In this document: piece by piece, positions 53,313-61,566 of the stretch
How positions within the stretch are numbered: the stretch's first letter is position 1
Layout of the letters: every line of letters begins with the position of its first letter
Source: Photobacterium profundum
GTDB taxonomy: Bacteria > Pseudomonadota > Gammaproteobacteria > Enterobacterales > Vibrionaceae
Direction of reading: 5' to 3'
Assembly: GCF_003026285.1 (NCBI RefSeq)
Contig: NZ_PYOD01000020.1
Coordinates: 1 to 64,000 of the forward strand
Length of the DNA stretch: 64,000 nt
Translations under genes and position numbers: made by a program
The notes under the pieces: generated by a model
Databases searched by the model: none
Told to the model about the DNA's origin: nothing
What the model saw: the letters and a program-made list of their open reading frames with translations, nothing else

Positions 53313-54368
53313 TTAGAACTCGTAACGTAGACCAACGTTGACGTAGTCTTCTTCTGCGTTGTTCCAATCACCCCAGATATTACCGGTACCGTTATCACCA
53401 TCACGGAATACATAGCTAGTGAAGATAGATGAACGATCAGTCATCTTATATTGTGCTTCTACCGTTGTATCTTTGTATTTTGTTTCATCGCCACCAGTGT
53501 TTTCTAGGTTACGGTAACCTGCACGAAGTACCCAATCAGCATTCACATCATAAACGGCCGTCAATTCGTATACTTTATCTTGTGAATTTTCTTGGCCTTT
53601 GTATGTAACTTCATCTTCAGAGTACACCGCACCCAGCATTAAATCGTTCAAGTAGTAACGTGTACCTACAGACCAGAAATCGTATTTATCAACGTTGTCA
53701 GAACGACCGTTGTCTGCATTATTTTGCTGGTAAGACACAACTGGTGCTAACTTACCCGCATTACCCATGTCGATGGTGTAACGTGCTGCAAGGTTATAAC
53801 CATTCTTAGTTTCGTAATCTTTAACGTTATTGCCTAAGATGTAGGCAGCTGACACATCTAATGCACCAAAACTATTTTGGTACTGTAAGGTATCATCTTG
53901 ACGGAAAACTTGCGTTGCGTTCTTATTCACAAGGCCCGCTTGGCGTGCAAGTGTCACGTCAGATAAAGAGAACACATCAGCAATGTCTGTTGACATAATT
54001 AGGCCTGAAGCCACACGACCGCCAGTAATTTTACCGTACTCAGATGCATCAACACCTGCCCATACGTAACGTGCACTCAGATCAGAACCTTCATTTTTAC
54101 CTTCAGCGGCACCCACTTGGTACTCAGCCCAACCAATTACCGATACTTTATCGTTAACTGTTTGAGAGCCTCCAAGACCTAGACGACCATCAAATTGACC
54201 AACAAATTTACTGTCATCAGGATTGTTGTCACGGTCATTAACGTTAAAACCTAAACGGCCGTAAACATCAATATTTGAACCGTCTTCACCTTGGTAAACG
54301 GTTGCGGCTTGTGCTGCGCCAGCCACTAACATGGCAGGTAAAAGAGCTGCTAATACTGTCTTTTTCAT
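53313..54368 (-). CDS. General porin (Vibrionaceae OmpH/OmpL/OmpU type)
   Basis: The 351-residue outer membrane protein has a signal peptide (MKKTVLAALLPAMLVAGAAQA^AT) and the C-terminal beta-signal NVGLRYEF with terminal Phe. Alternating hydrophobic strands such as SVIGWAEYQVG, DKYDFWSVGTRYYLND, LMLGAVYSEDEVTYK and WVLRAGYRNLENT indicate a 16-strand trimeric barrel of the Gram-negative porin family. A PEFG-like acidic loop is not obvious. P. profundum uses OmpH and OmpL of this family under pressure control by ToxR; which one this is cannot be told from sequence alone. Confidence 0.9.
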   Translation of the reverse strand: MKKTVLAALLPAMLVAGAAQAATVYQGEDGSNIDVYGRLGFNVNDRDNNPDDSKFVGQFDGRLGLGGSQTVNDKVSVIGWAEYQVGAAEGKNEGSDLSARYVWAGVDASEYGKITGGRVASGLIMSTDIADVFSLSDVTLARQAGLVNKNATQVFRQDDTLQYQNSFGALDVSAAYILGNNVKDYETKNGYNLAARYTIDMGNAGKLAPVVSYQQNNADNGRSDNVDKYDFWSVGTRYYLNDLMLGAVYSEDEVTYKGQENSQDKVYELTAVYDVNADWVLRAGYRNLENTGGDETKYKDTTVEAQYKMTDRSSIFTSYVFRDGDNGTGNIWGDWNNAEEDYVNVGLRYEF

Positions 54369-54768
54369 TGTTTGAAATCCTAATATTGTTATTTTTTTTA
54401 TCCCGACTTTGATTATGTGGATTCGGCGGTCACACAGACAAAATCATGCAGCTCTTTTCTTCCTTGAAATATCACTGAAACTCAATAATAACAGCGATAT
54501 ATCGTCTACTACACAGAGGACAATACAAATTGTTTAATGGAAAAAAACATGAGCAAAAAATGACTTCACGTGCACTTTCCGTTCAAGTTAAGGTGCAAGA
54601 TAACCGAGAATGCTGAATAAAGGCTGAACGAGGCGATCGTTATTTCGCGCTATGAAATAATAGTTTTCAACTGTGATTTAAGTCTAATTTTTCATCGAGA
54701 ATTATGTGATGTGTATCCTTTAAACTATTGAGTAACGAGCGTATAGAAGGCATATAAGGAGATATTCA
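54369..54768. other. Divergent intergenic region, porin/rlmA
   Basis: About 400 bp hold the porin promoter and a possible long leader. It is AT-rich, with repeated TTTT tracts near 54400 and 54690. I find no confident operator and no gene. Confidence 0.35.
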
Positions 54769-54804
54769 GTGGGTAGTTACTTTCGATGTTTGGTATTACA
54801 ATGA
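54769..54804 (+). CDS. 11-codon leader ORF before rlmA
   Basis: A GTG lies 7 nt after the strong ribosome site AAGGAGAT. The frame encodes VGSYFRCLVLQ and its TGA overlaps an ATG (54801) that is in frame with rlmA. This is the only good ribosome site near rlmA, so re-initiation after the mini-ORF may drive it. Confidence 0.35.
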   Translation: MGSYFRCLVLQ

Positions 54805-54833
54805 GCACTGAATTTAATCGTGCGGTTTTCATC

Positions 54834-55649
54834 ATGTCTTATCAATGCCCTTTATGTCACTCAGCTTTAGCCAACCATACTCAATACTGGCGCTGCGAGA
54901 ATAATCATCAGTTCGATCTAGCCAAAGAAGGCTATGTGAATTTAATGCCCGTTCAGCATAAAGGGTCAAAGAACCCTGGTGATAACCAAGAAATGATGCA
55001 AGCGCGACGTTTGTTTTTAAATACCAATCACTACAACCCATTGCGCGAAGCGGTGATCAAGCATCTAGATGAGCACTTGCCAGAGAACGCGCAACAATTA
55101 TTAGATATTGGCTGTGGCGAAGGGTATTACACATCTGAATTTACCCAATTACAGGCTAAGCACCCTGAATTAAGCGTACATGGGTTAGATATATCTAAAG
55201 TGGCTGTTCGTTATGCCGCCAAACGCTACAAAAACTGCTACTTCTGTGTCGCATCGAGCCACCGTCTACCCTATTCCGATGCGTATCTTGACGGTATCGT
55301 GCGTATTTACGCTCCTTGTAAAGATGAAGAATTACAACGTGCAGTTAAAAAAGACGGTATTTTAGTAACCGTTTCGCCTGCTGCGCGTCACCTATACCAG
55401 TTAAAAGAGTTAATTTATAACGGCGTACACTTGCACGACATGGAACCAGAAGTTATTGAAGGATTCGATTTAGTCGCCGATCAGCAATTACATTACGACA
55501 TGACACTGAACGGTGAAGAGGCAACAGCTTTAATGCAAATGACACCTTTTGCATGGAAAACATCAGATGCAGTATGGGAGCAACTAAAAACGGCGGTTGA
55601 TTTACGCTGTGAAGCCGACTTTTCAATCCGCGTTTACCGTCGCCAATAA
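54834..55649 (+). CDS. rlmA: 23S rRNA (guanine-745-N1)-methyltransferase
   Basis: The 271-residue protein matches E. coli RlmA (269 residues). The N-terminal zinc knuckle is CPLCHSALANHTQYWRCENNH (in part CPLCH and WRCENNHQFD), and the SAM-binding motif is LLDIGCGEGYYTSEF followed by GLDISKVAVRYAAKRY. The family start MSxxCPLC places the initiation at the ATG of MSYQCPLC. In-frame ATGs at 54786 and 54801 would add 16 and 11 residues, and the only strong ribosome site serves the mini-ORF at 54769. It methylates G745 in helix 35 of 23S rRNA. Confidence 0.93.
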   Translation: MSYQCPLCHSALANHTQYWRCENNHQFDLAKEGYVNLMPVQHKGSKNPGDNQEMMQARRLFLNTNHYNPLREAVIKHLDEHLPENAQQLLDIGCGEGYYTSEFTQLQAKHPELSVHGLDISKVAVRYAAKRYKNCYFCVASSHRLPYSDAYLDGIVRIYAPCKDEELQRAVKKDGILVTVSPAARHLYQLKELIYNGVHLHDMEPEVIEGFDLVADQQLHYDMTLNGEEATALMQMTPFAWKTSDAVWEQLKTAVDLRCEADFSIRVYRRQ

Positions 55650-55679
55650 CAACTCTCTTCTTTTTCGTTAACCTTTAGT

Positions 55680-55709
55680 ATTGATTATCAATTGCATTTG
55701 ATAATCAAT
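55680..55709. promoter_or_regulatory. Inverted repeat upstream of the chaN-like gene
   Basis: ATTGATTATCAA and TTGATAATCAAT form a perfect 12-bp inverted repeat around TTGCAT. It contains GATAAT half-sites as in Fur boxes, but their orientation is outward (ATTATC...GATAAT) rather than the inward Fur arrangement. An iron-type role is plausible because the next gene is ChaN-like. Confidence 0.45.
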
Positions 55710-55860
55710 CTCACCTCTATTACTATCACACACAGTCTACAGTTATACCTATTGCATGAGGTTTGATCCCATCATGAATAAAATAGGTATTCATACTGTG
55801 TATTTCGACTTTTGCATGCGCATCTTTGCATGTGAGTTCTTTTTAAGGTGTGGTATTCAA

Positions 55861-56826
55861 ATGAAAAAATGGTTCTCTCTTGGGCTAACCGGCATGATTA
55901 TTGGCTGTACAACACAGCCTGAATTACCTGTAAATACAACAACGACACAACCTTTGCCACCCACAATGTATGATTACACGATCACCTCGCCACAAGGTGC
56001 AACACTTAGCCTATCAAAACTTGCCTCAGCGATTAGCGATGCCGATATTGTTCTTGTGGGCGAATGGCATGGGCATCCGGGGGCGCACTTAATGCAAGCC
56101 CAACTGTTTGCCGAACTTTATCGCCAAAACCCTAATATGGCTTTATCGATGGAACAATTTACCCGCGATAAGCAGCCTTTAGTTGATCAATATTTAGCGG
56201 GAGAGATTGGCGAACAAACACTCATAAAAGAAGGGAATGCTTGGCCTAACTATATCAGTGACTACCGCCCTTTAGTGGAATTGGCAAAGCAAAATAGTCT
56301 GGATGTGATTGCCGCGAATGCACCTAAGCCTATTGTTCGATGCATTGGCCGAGAAGGCACAGATTATCTTGACCGTCTGCCGAATAACGAACGTAAGTGG
56401 GTAGCTGATAATTTAACGCTAACACCAGATGCCTACCAAGCGAAATTCAAAGCATCAATGCATCACGGTGATGAAGCAAAAACACAACGCCAGTTTGCAG
56501 CACAAACCGCTTGGGATGACACCATGGCAGAAAGTATGGTGGACTATTTAGCGAAACATCCTGGTAAACAAATTATCCATGTTGCAGGGCGCTTCCATGT
56601 TGCTGAAGGACTAGGTACTGCATCGCGTATTAAGGCACGTAACCCTGAACTTAACATCGTTATGGTTACCCCTGTCACTGAGCAATCGAATATCGCTGAG
56701 GATGCACCTGATTATAGAGTCAATGTAATACCACTGCCCAAAGGTTATGTAAGTAAAGATAAAATGATGGCTGCAATGAAAAGCATTTCAAGCAGAAATA
56801 AAGAATTGAAGTGTTATACCAAATAA
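55861..56826 (+). CDS. chaN: ChaN-family lipoprotein
   Basis: The 321-residue protein has a lipoprotein signal with the lipobox IIGC (C16). ChaN-like proteins bind heme or iron and are often found with heme uptake systems. Signature segments are VLVGEWHGHPGAHLMQAQL, whose His residues ligate heme in Campylobacter ChaN, and MALSMEQFTRDKQPLVDQYL and VAGRFHVAEGLGTASRI. AAGGTG precedes the ATG by 10 nt; longer in-frame readings from 55756 carry no recognisable signal peptide. It is monocistronic in this window. Confidence 0.85.
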   Translation: MKKWFSLGLTGMIIGCTTQPELPVNTTTTQPLPPTMYDYTITSPQGATLSLSKLASAISDADIVLVGEWHGHPGAHLMQAQLFAELYRQNPNMALSMEQFTRDKQPLVDQYLAGEIGEQTLIKEGNAWPNYISDYRPLVELAKQNSLDVIAANAPKPIVRCIGREGTDYLDRLPNNERKWVADNLTLTPDAYQAKFKASMHHGDEAKTQRQFAAQTAWDDTMAESMVDYLAKHPGKQIIHVAGRFHVAEGLGTASRIKARNPELNIVMVTPVTEQSNIAEDAPDYRVNVIPLPKGYVSKDKMMAAMKSISSRNKELKCYTK

Positions 56827-57260
56827 AACGAATAGCCAGAAAAGAGTAGTCCCCCATCGGCGGCCAGCTGGTGGAGGACTTAGGAGAGATACAGCTATAT
56901 ATCTCTTTTACTAGTTCATTATCCTGCAACAACCTTTCCTGAAGCTGAATAGGCTTTGAGCTTTTCCATGTAAAAAATAAGTCAGTTAAGATCAATATAA
57001 TTAAAAATCCAAATTAAGAATAATCAACCGAAATAATACCCAATACATAGCATTTAAATGCCACCCAGCATCTAAATATCAAATTAACCCCCCGTCATTT
57101 CATCAAAAAACCACATATTCGATAGATATAATGTTTCAACTTTGTTAAAAATTAGATGTTCTTTCTTTTCGCTTTGCGCTAAAACATTATCCTATGAGAT
57201 CACAGTTCGAACTAGAGACTGCTCTCTAACTGGATAAAATAATAAAGCAAGGAGCTTGCA
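56827..57260. other. Intergenic region with hairpins, chaN/trpX-like
   Basis: About 430 bp without a gene. Imperfect pairing of 56850-56878 (AGTCCCCCATC with GGTGGAGGACT) and the hairpin at 56883-56910 are listed. A promoter candidate lies near 57170-57195. CGAACTAG at about 57208 equals half of the E. coli trp operator, which would suit a TrpR-regulated aromatic amino acid transporter, but the second half is absent. Confidence 0.35.
56883..56910 (+). terminator. Terminator-like hairpin after chaN
   Basis: GAGAGATA and TATCTCTTTT pair with a CAGCTATA loop and end in four T, 57 nt past the chaN stop. Confidence 0.6.
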
Positions 57261-58229
57261 ATGAAGGGTAAAAAACTACTTGTCGCAGCCGGTATAGCGG
57301 CATCATTCGCACTATCATCCGCATCTGCCTTCGCGGATGTGGCCAAAGTCGCAGTATCACAAATCGTTGAACACCCCGCTCTTGATGCTGCACGCCAAGG
57401 TTTACTGGATGGTTTAAAAGCAAAAGGATACGTCGAAGGTGAAAACCTTGAATTCACTTATCAGACAGCACAGGGTAATCCCGCGATTGCAGTTCAAATT
57501 GCCAAACAATTTGTCGGTGAACAACCTGATGTCTTAGTCGGTATTGCAACACCAACCGCACAAGCCCTTGCCGCTTCCACTCGTTCTATTCCCGTTGTAT
57601 TTACTGCTGTTACTGATCCTGTTGGTGCAAAGCTCGTTAAAAACATGGAAAAACCCAACGGTAATGTAACCGGTCTTTCTGACTTATCACCCGTTGCTCA
57701 ACATGTTGAGCTAATGCAAGAAATCATTCCAAATCTGAAAAGTATCGGGGTGGTCTTTAATCCAGGCGAATCCAATGCTGTTGCGTTAGTTGAGTTACTA
57801 CGTGAAGCCGCAAAAGCAAAAGGCATTGAAGTAGTAGAAGGCACAGCTCTTAAGAGTGCTGATGTTCAATCAGCAGCGCAAATTATCGCTTCAAAAGTTG
57901 ATGTGATTTACGCCCCGACAGATAACACAGTTGCCAGTGCGATTGATGGACTAGTAAACGCAGCAAACCAAGCAAACAAACCGATTATTGGCGCATCCAC
58001 TACCTATATTGAAAATGGTGCACTTGCAGCATTGGGCTTTGACTATTACCAAGTTGGTATTCAAACAGCTGACTATGTTGATGCGTTACTTAAAGGCACG
58101 AAAATCGCTGATTTACCAGTTAATGTAGCGAAAGGGTCAGATCTAGCCTTAAATCAAAAAGCTGCCGAGAAACTAGGGATTTCGTTCCCAGCAGCAGTAT
58201 TAGCACGCGCAACCTCAATCGAAAAATAA
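57261..58229 (+). CDS. TrpX-like ABC transporter substrate-binding protein
   Basis: The 322-residue periplasmic protein has a signal peptide ending SSASAFA^DVA. It belongs to the PF04392 (ABC_sub_bind) family: VAVSQIVEHPALDAARQGLLDGL, VLVGIATPTAQALA, IPVVFTAVTDPVGAKLVKNM and VDVIYAPTDNTVASAIDGLV. Streptococcal TrpX binds tryptophan and a V. cholerae relative was crystallised with an aromatic amino acid, as I recall, so an aromatic amino acid is a likely ligand. The permease and ATPase genes follow after a strong hairpin. Confidence 0.9.
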   Translation: MKGKKLLVAAGIAASFALSSASAFADVAKVAVSQIVEHPALDAARQGLLDGLKAKGYVEGENLEFTYQTAQGNPAIAVQIAKQFVGEQPDVLVGIATPTAQALAASTRSIPVVFTAVTDPVGAKLVKNMEKPNGNVTGLSDLSPVAQHVELMQEIIPNLKSIGVVFNPGESNAVALVELLREAAKAKGIEVVEGTALKSADVQSAAQIIASKVDVIYAPTDNTVASAIDGLVNAANQANKPIIGASTTYIENGALAALGFDYYQVGIQTADYVDALLKGTKIADLPVNVAKGSDLALNQKAAEKLGISFPAAVLARATSIEK

Positions 58230-58241
58230 GTTTCAAATGGC

Positions 58242-58271
58242 AAGAGGCAAGAGCCATTACTCTTGCCTCTT
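58242..58271 (+). terminator. Perfect hairpin between binding protein and permease genes
   Basis: AAGAGGCAAGAG and CTCTTGCCTCTT form a perfect 12-bp stem around CCATTA, 12 nt past the binding-protein stop. Only one further T follows the 3' arm, so it probably acts as a partial terminator or 3' stabiliser that keeps binding protein in excess. Confidence 0.75.
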
Positions 58272-58296
58272 TCATATAAGACAAGGAGTGTTATAG

Positions 58297-59223
58297 ATGT
58301 CTTTCTTTGCCTTCATTGGTACGCTAGAAATTGGATTGGTGTATGGATTGGTTGCACTTGGTGTATACCTGACTTTTCGCGTTTTAGATTTTCCCGATTT
58401 AACCGTCGATGGCAGTTTTCCTATGGGCGCTGCGGTCGCTGCTACTGCAATCGTAGCTGGCATTAATCCATGGATAGCCACATTGATGGCCATATTTGCA
58501 GGTGGTGCTTGTGGTTTAGTTACTGGATTTTTAGCCATTCGCTGCAATATTTTACATTTATTGGCCAGTATTCTGACCATGATTGCCGCTTTCTCTATCA
58601 ATATCCGCATTATGGGTCGCCCTAATCTTGCTCTTTTAGGGGAAGAAACTATTTTGACCCCGTTCGAAAATTTTGCGATGGATTACGGTTTTGATTCTAA
58701 TTTAATTCGCTTATTGGTTGTTGCTCTGCTTGTGGTCTTCAGTGCTTGGTTCATCATTCGTTTGCTAGCCAGTGATTTTGGCTTAGGTTTACGTGCAACG
58801 GGCGTGAATAGCCGCATGGTAAGTGCACAAGGCGGCAACACCGCGTTATATACCTACCTTGGTCTCGCGCTTTCAAATGGTTTTGTTGGTTTTTCTGGCG
58901 CTCTATTCGCTCAAACAAACAGCTTTGCTGATGTCACATCAGGTGTTGGTACAATCGTTGTAGGTCTTGCTGCGGTTATCTTGGGACAAACCCTTATTCC
59001 AGGTAGAAAAATATGGGTTGCCGTGGTCGCCGTTATTGTGGGCTCAGTGTTGTATCGTCTCGCGGTCGCATTTGCATTAAGTTCAGGTATGTTCGGGCTC
59101 AAAGCCTCCGATCTTAATTTGATCACCGCTGTTCTTGTTGCTGTTGCCTTAATTGCACCTCGAATGAAAACTAGCTTCAATCGCAAAAAAAAACGCGCTG
59201 CCGTAACCAAAAAACTTGCCTAG
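58297..59223 (+). CDS. TrpY-like ABC transporter permease
   Basis: The 308-residue permease belongs to the branched-chain/BPD_transp_2 family, with 8-9 membrane segments and the EIGLVYGLVALGVYLTFRVL start typical of this family. FPDLTVDGSFPMGAAVAAT, LGLRATGVNSRMVSAQGGN (ATPase coupling) and GLAAVILGQTLIPG are further hallmarks. A lysine-rich C-terminus of about 15 residues is cytoplasmic. AAGGAG precedes the ATG. Only one permease gene is present, so it should act as a homodimer. Confidence 0.9.
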   Translation: MSFFAFIGTLEIGLVYGLVALGVYLTFRVLDFPDLTVDGSFPMGAAVAATAIVAGINPWIATLMAIFAGGACGLVTGFLAIRCNILHLLASILTMIAAFSINIRIMGRPNLALLGEETILTPFENFAMDYGFDSNLIRLLVVALLVVFSAWFIIRLLASDFGLGLRATGVNSRMVSAQGGNTALYTYLGLALSNGFVGFSGALFAQTNSFADVTSGVGTIVVGLAAVILGQTLIPGRKIWVAVVAVIVGSVLYRLAVAFALSSGMFGLKASDLNLITAVLVAVALIAPRMKTSFNRKKKRAAVTKKLA

Positions 59224-59238
59224 GAGGTAAAGCTCAAG

Positions 59239-60033
59239 ATGATTGAATTAAATGATATTCGCGTTACCTTCAACGAAGGCACGATTTTAGAAAACCAAGC
59301 ACTTCGTGGCATTAACTTAGTGGTGCCTGAAAAACAATTTGTTACTGTGATTGGTTCAAATGGTGCAGGGAAATCAACTTTGCTGGGCGCTGTCAGTGGT
59401 GAAACCCCCATGAGCGATGGGCAAGTACTGATTGATAATATTGATGTGACGGATAAGTCCGTACATCAACGCGCGCAATATGCCGCACGCGTATTCCAAG
59501 ATCCTTTAGCTGGCACTTGTGCTTCTTTAACGATTGAAGAAAATATGGCATTAGCCTATAAACGTGGTAGCCAACGTAGCTGGAAAATGGCGTTATCTTC
59601 AAACCGCCGTAAACTCTTTCAAGAACGTATCAGTATTCTTGGCTTAGGTTTAGAAGATCGTTTAGGTGATAGTATTGGCTTACTTTCAGGTGGTCAGCGC
59701 CAAGCTGTGAGTTTAGTCATGGCGACATTAGCCGACAGTAAGCTGTTATTGCTCGATGAACACACCGCGGCACTAGACCCAAGAATGGCCGCTTTTGTAC
59801 TCGCCCTCACAACAAAAGTGGTGAAAGAGTTCGATCTCACCGTAATGATGGTGACGCACTCAATGAAAGATGCCCTCGCGCACGGTGATCGCACCGTCAT
59901 GCTTCACCAAGGTGAAATCGTTTTAGATGTTAAAGGTCAAGAGCGAGATAACATGGACGTGAAACAACTACTTGAAATGTTCAGCAAAGTGCGAGGCGAA
60001 GAATTAGCGGATGACAGCCTTTTATTGAGTTAG
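59239..60033 (+). CDS. TrpZ-like ABC transporter ATP-binding protein
   Basis: The 264-residue ATPase has Walker A GSNGAGKST, signature LLSGGQRQAVSLVMATL, Walker B LLLLDEHTAALDPRMA and switch His in MVTHSM. The DEHTAALDP variant, with His in place of Pro, is typical of the TrpZ/PF04392-associated ATPases. It follows the permease after 15 nt with an AGGAGG ribosome site inside the gap, and ends the operon at a strong hairpin. Confidence 0.92.
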   Translation: MIELNDIRVTFNEGTILENQALRGINLVVPEKQFVTVIGSNGAGKSTLLGAVSGETPMSDGQVLIDNIDVTDKSVHQRAQYAARVFQDPLAGTCASLTIEENMALAYKRGSQRSWKMALSSNRRKLFQERISILGLGLEDRLGDSIGLLSGGQRQAVSLVMATLADSKLLLLDEHTAALDPRMAAFVLALTTKVVKEFDLTVMMVTHSMKDALAHGDRTVMLHQGEIVLDVKGQERDNMDVKQLLEMFSKVRGEELADDSLLLS

Positions 60034-60045
60034 TTGAATTCAACG

Positions 60046-60102
60046 AACATAACCCCTGTATTACTTTATTATTAGATATAGATTATTACGGGGTTATGTT
60101 TA
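60046..60102 (+). terminator. Hairpin at the end of the TrpXYZ-like operon
   Basis: AACATAACCCC and GGGGTTATGTT form a perfect 11-bp stem with a long AT-rich loop (33 nt), starting 12 nt after the ATPase stop. Confidence 0.65.
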
Positions 60103-60261
60103 TTAACGATAAGAATTAAAGAGTTACCTGTTATTCCTATACGTATAAAAATCCTAGAATCAATTGAAATACCACTTCACCGTCGCTACTGTTGTAGAAT
60201 TGAAGTAAAATATGCCTAGCGCTCTATCTTTTCTGAGCCCTTATTTAGATTTAGGAAAACA

Positions 60262-60573
60262 ATGAAAAAAACATTTGCTTTAACTCACCCAAAAAAAGCT
60301 GTGCCAAGAGTCGTTGAATCAGTTAAAAGTGAAGTGAAAAAGTACATCAAAAGAGAGCGTAATAAGCAGCTTCCTTCTGGTGTCGATTTTTGGGATTTTG
60401 ATTGTAAGTTTGGTCACACCGAACAAGAAGCAAAAGTAATCCACCTTAAAGAAATCAACAAGTGCATTGATGAAGCAGAGAAATTAGAACTGACTTCATT
60501 CTATCTTGAGATTTTAGTTAAAGATGGCATTCGTACTAAAAAGCCACTAGACGGCTTATTTGAAGACGAATAA
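60262..60573 (+). CDS. Small DUF6172-like protein
   Basis: The 103-residue cytoplasmic protein is basic at the N-terminus (MKKTFALTHPKKAVPRVVES, then KYIKRERNKQLP) and acidic at the end. It matches a conserved small family that I recall as DUF6172, including GVDFWDFDCKFGHTEQEA. Function is unknown. The Lys/Arg helix followed by a compact domain could bind nucleic acid, which is a guess. AGGAAAA precedes the ATG. It is monocistronic and ended by a terminator. Confidence 0.75.
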   Translation: MKKTFALTHPKKAVPRVVESVKSEVKKYIKRERNKQLPSGVDFWDFDCKFGHTEQEAKVIHLKEINKCIDEAEKLELTSFYLEILVKDGIRTKKPLDGLFEDE

Positions 60574-60696
60574 ACATTTTCGCTGTTAATAGCTTCACTG
60601 TTAACATTCGTATTGAAGGCAGTACTGGGTAGGGCTTTACGATAGTTTGATCAATTCGCTATCGTCTTGCGGCGCAGAACATGACTGACCTGAACT

Positions 60697-60722
60697 AAAA
60701 GCCCTTACTCAGGGCTTTTTTA
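60697..60722 (+). terminator. Terminator of the DUF6172-like gene
   Basis: AAAAGCCCT and AGGGCTTTT pair around TACTC with a T-run; the A-run on the other side lets it also serve yfbV from the minus strand. Confidence 0.85.
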
Positions 60723-60779
60723 CTTTTCAATAATGTTGTACCACATCTAAAAGATCACAACGTCGTATTGTGTATCAGT

Positions 60780-61229
60780 TTAAAACCACCTTTCTAACGA
60801 TGTTTTATCCAGTTGCTTAAACGCGCGATTCAAGACTTCTGCCAATTCAAGATATCGAGGCTGTTTTTTCAACGGCTGCATTGCGTGCCCTTCACTGGTG
60901 ATCTTTTCATAAATTTCACGATACCAAATGGCTAATGAAGGTGGCAACGTCGTTCGACTGCGCTTACCCAACCACCACAAACCTTGCAAGGGCATGGTCA
61001 ATGCAAATAGCGCCACCGTCATTGCTTGTGGTAGCGCGCCATAGTTATTGAATGCCATTTGGCTTAAGACACTCATAACTGCAACGGCAGGCATAACACG
61101 GGTCGCGAATTTTGTCGCTTTAATGTAGCGCTGTTCTGGGAATATGGCTGCTAGCTCTTTGCGCATAGGCCATGTTGCCATGTACTGCTGACCATTTTGG
61201 AAGTGTTGCCAAACCGTTCGTTGAGTCAT
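60780..61229 (-). CDS. yfbV: YfbV (UPF0208) membrane protein
   Basis: The 149-residue protein matches E. coli YfbV (151 residues) with two membrane segments near residues 45-65 and 68-88 ([39 protein letters not shown]) and the C-terminal helical part [19 protein letters not shown]. The start at [17 protein letters not shown] fits the family; an upstream in-frame reading adds a hydrophobic stretch without support. YfbV has been tied to chromosome macrodomain insulation around Ter in E. coli. It is divergent from ackA as in E. coli. Confidence 0.94.
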   Translation of the reverse strand: MTQRTVWQHFQNGQQYMATWPMRKELAAIFPEQRYIKATKFATRVMPAVAVMSVLSQMAFNNYGALPQAMTVALFALTMPLQGLWWLGKRSRTTLPPSLAIWYREIYEKITSEGHAMQPLKKQPRYLELAEVLNRAFKQLDKTSLERWF

Positions 61230-61566
61230 AAAGCACCAACCATCAAAAAAAACCATAATTATTAAAATAAAGTAGTAACAAACTTGATTCAAATTAAATT
61301 TTTCTAAAATCTTTTTGTTATATTGGGTAACAATCGGCTATCCTAAGCACGCTTTAAGTTAATTGTTGCCTGTAATTACCATTTAGGCAACCTAAAGCAG
61401 CCATCAAGGATGACCCAGGATTGTGGGTTACTCAATTCTAGCCCTACGGATAGTGCACAATTTTAACCCGATTTAGACTGACTGTATCAAAAGTCGTCTA
61501 CGCTATGGGTACTTTTTTTATTCTCACGAATATCAACTTTCAGACAGATTATAGGTAGTCACTCTC
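61230..61566. other. Divergent region yfbV/ackA with long ackA leader
   Basis: A promoter candidate has TTGTTA (61315-61320), an 18-nt spacer and TATCCT (61339-61344), giving a leader of about 215 nt. The -35 overlaps an inverted repeat TTGTTA-N7-TAACAA. In the leader GTTGCCT (61365-61371) pairs with AGGCAAC (61385-61391), and ACCCA/TGGGT pairs near 61407-61424. A T-run lies at 61511-61518. No gene is seen. Confidence 0.5.
61315..61344 (+). promoter_or_regulatory. Candidate sigma-70 promoter of ackA
   Basis: TTGTTA and TATCCT are separated by 18 nt; the -35 is embedded in the inverted repeat TTGTTA-N7-TAACAA, a possible operator. Confidence 0.5.

Noticed and set aside
57205-57215. CGAACTAG as a TrpR operator before the TrpX-like gene
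   Set aside because: Only half of the operator is present, without the inverted partner ACTAGT.
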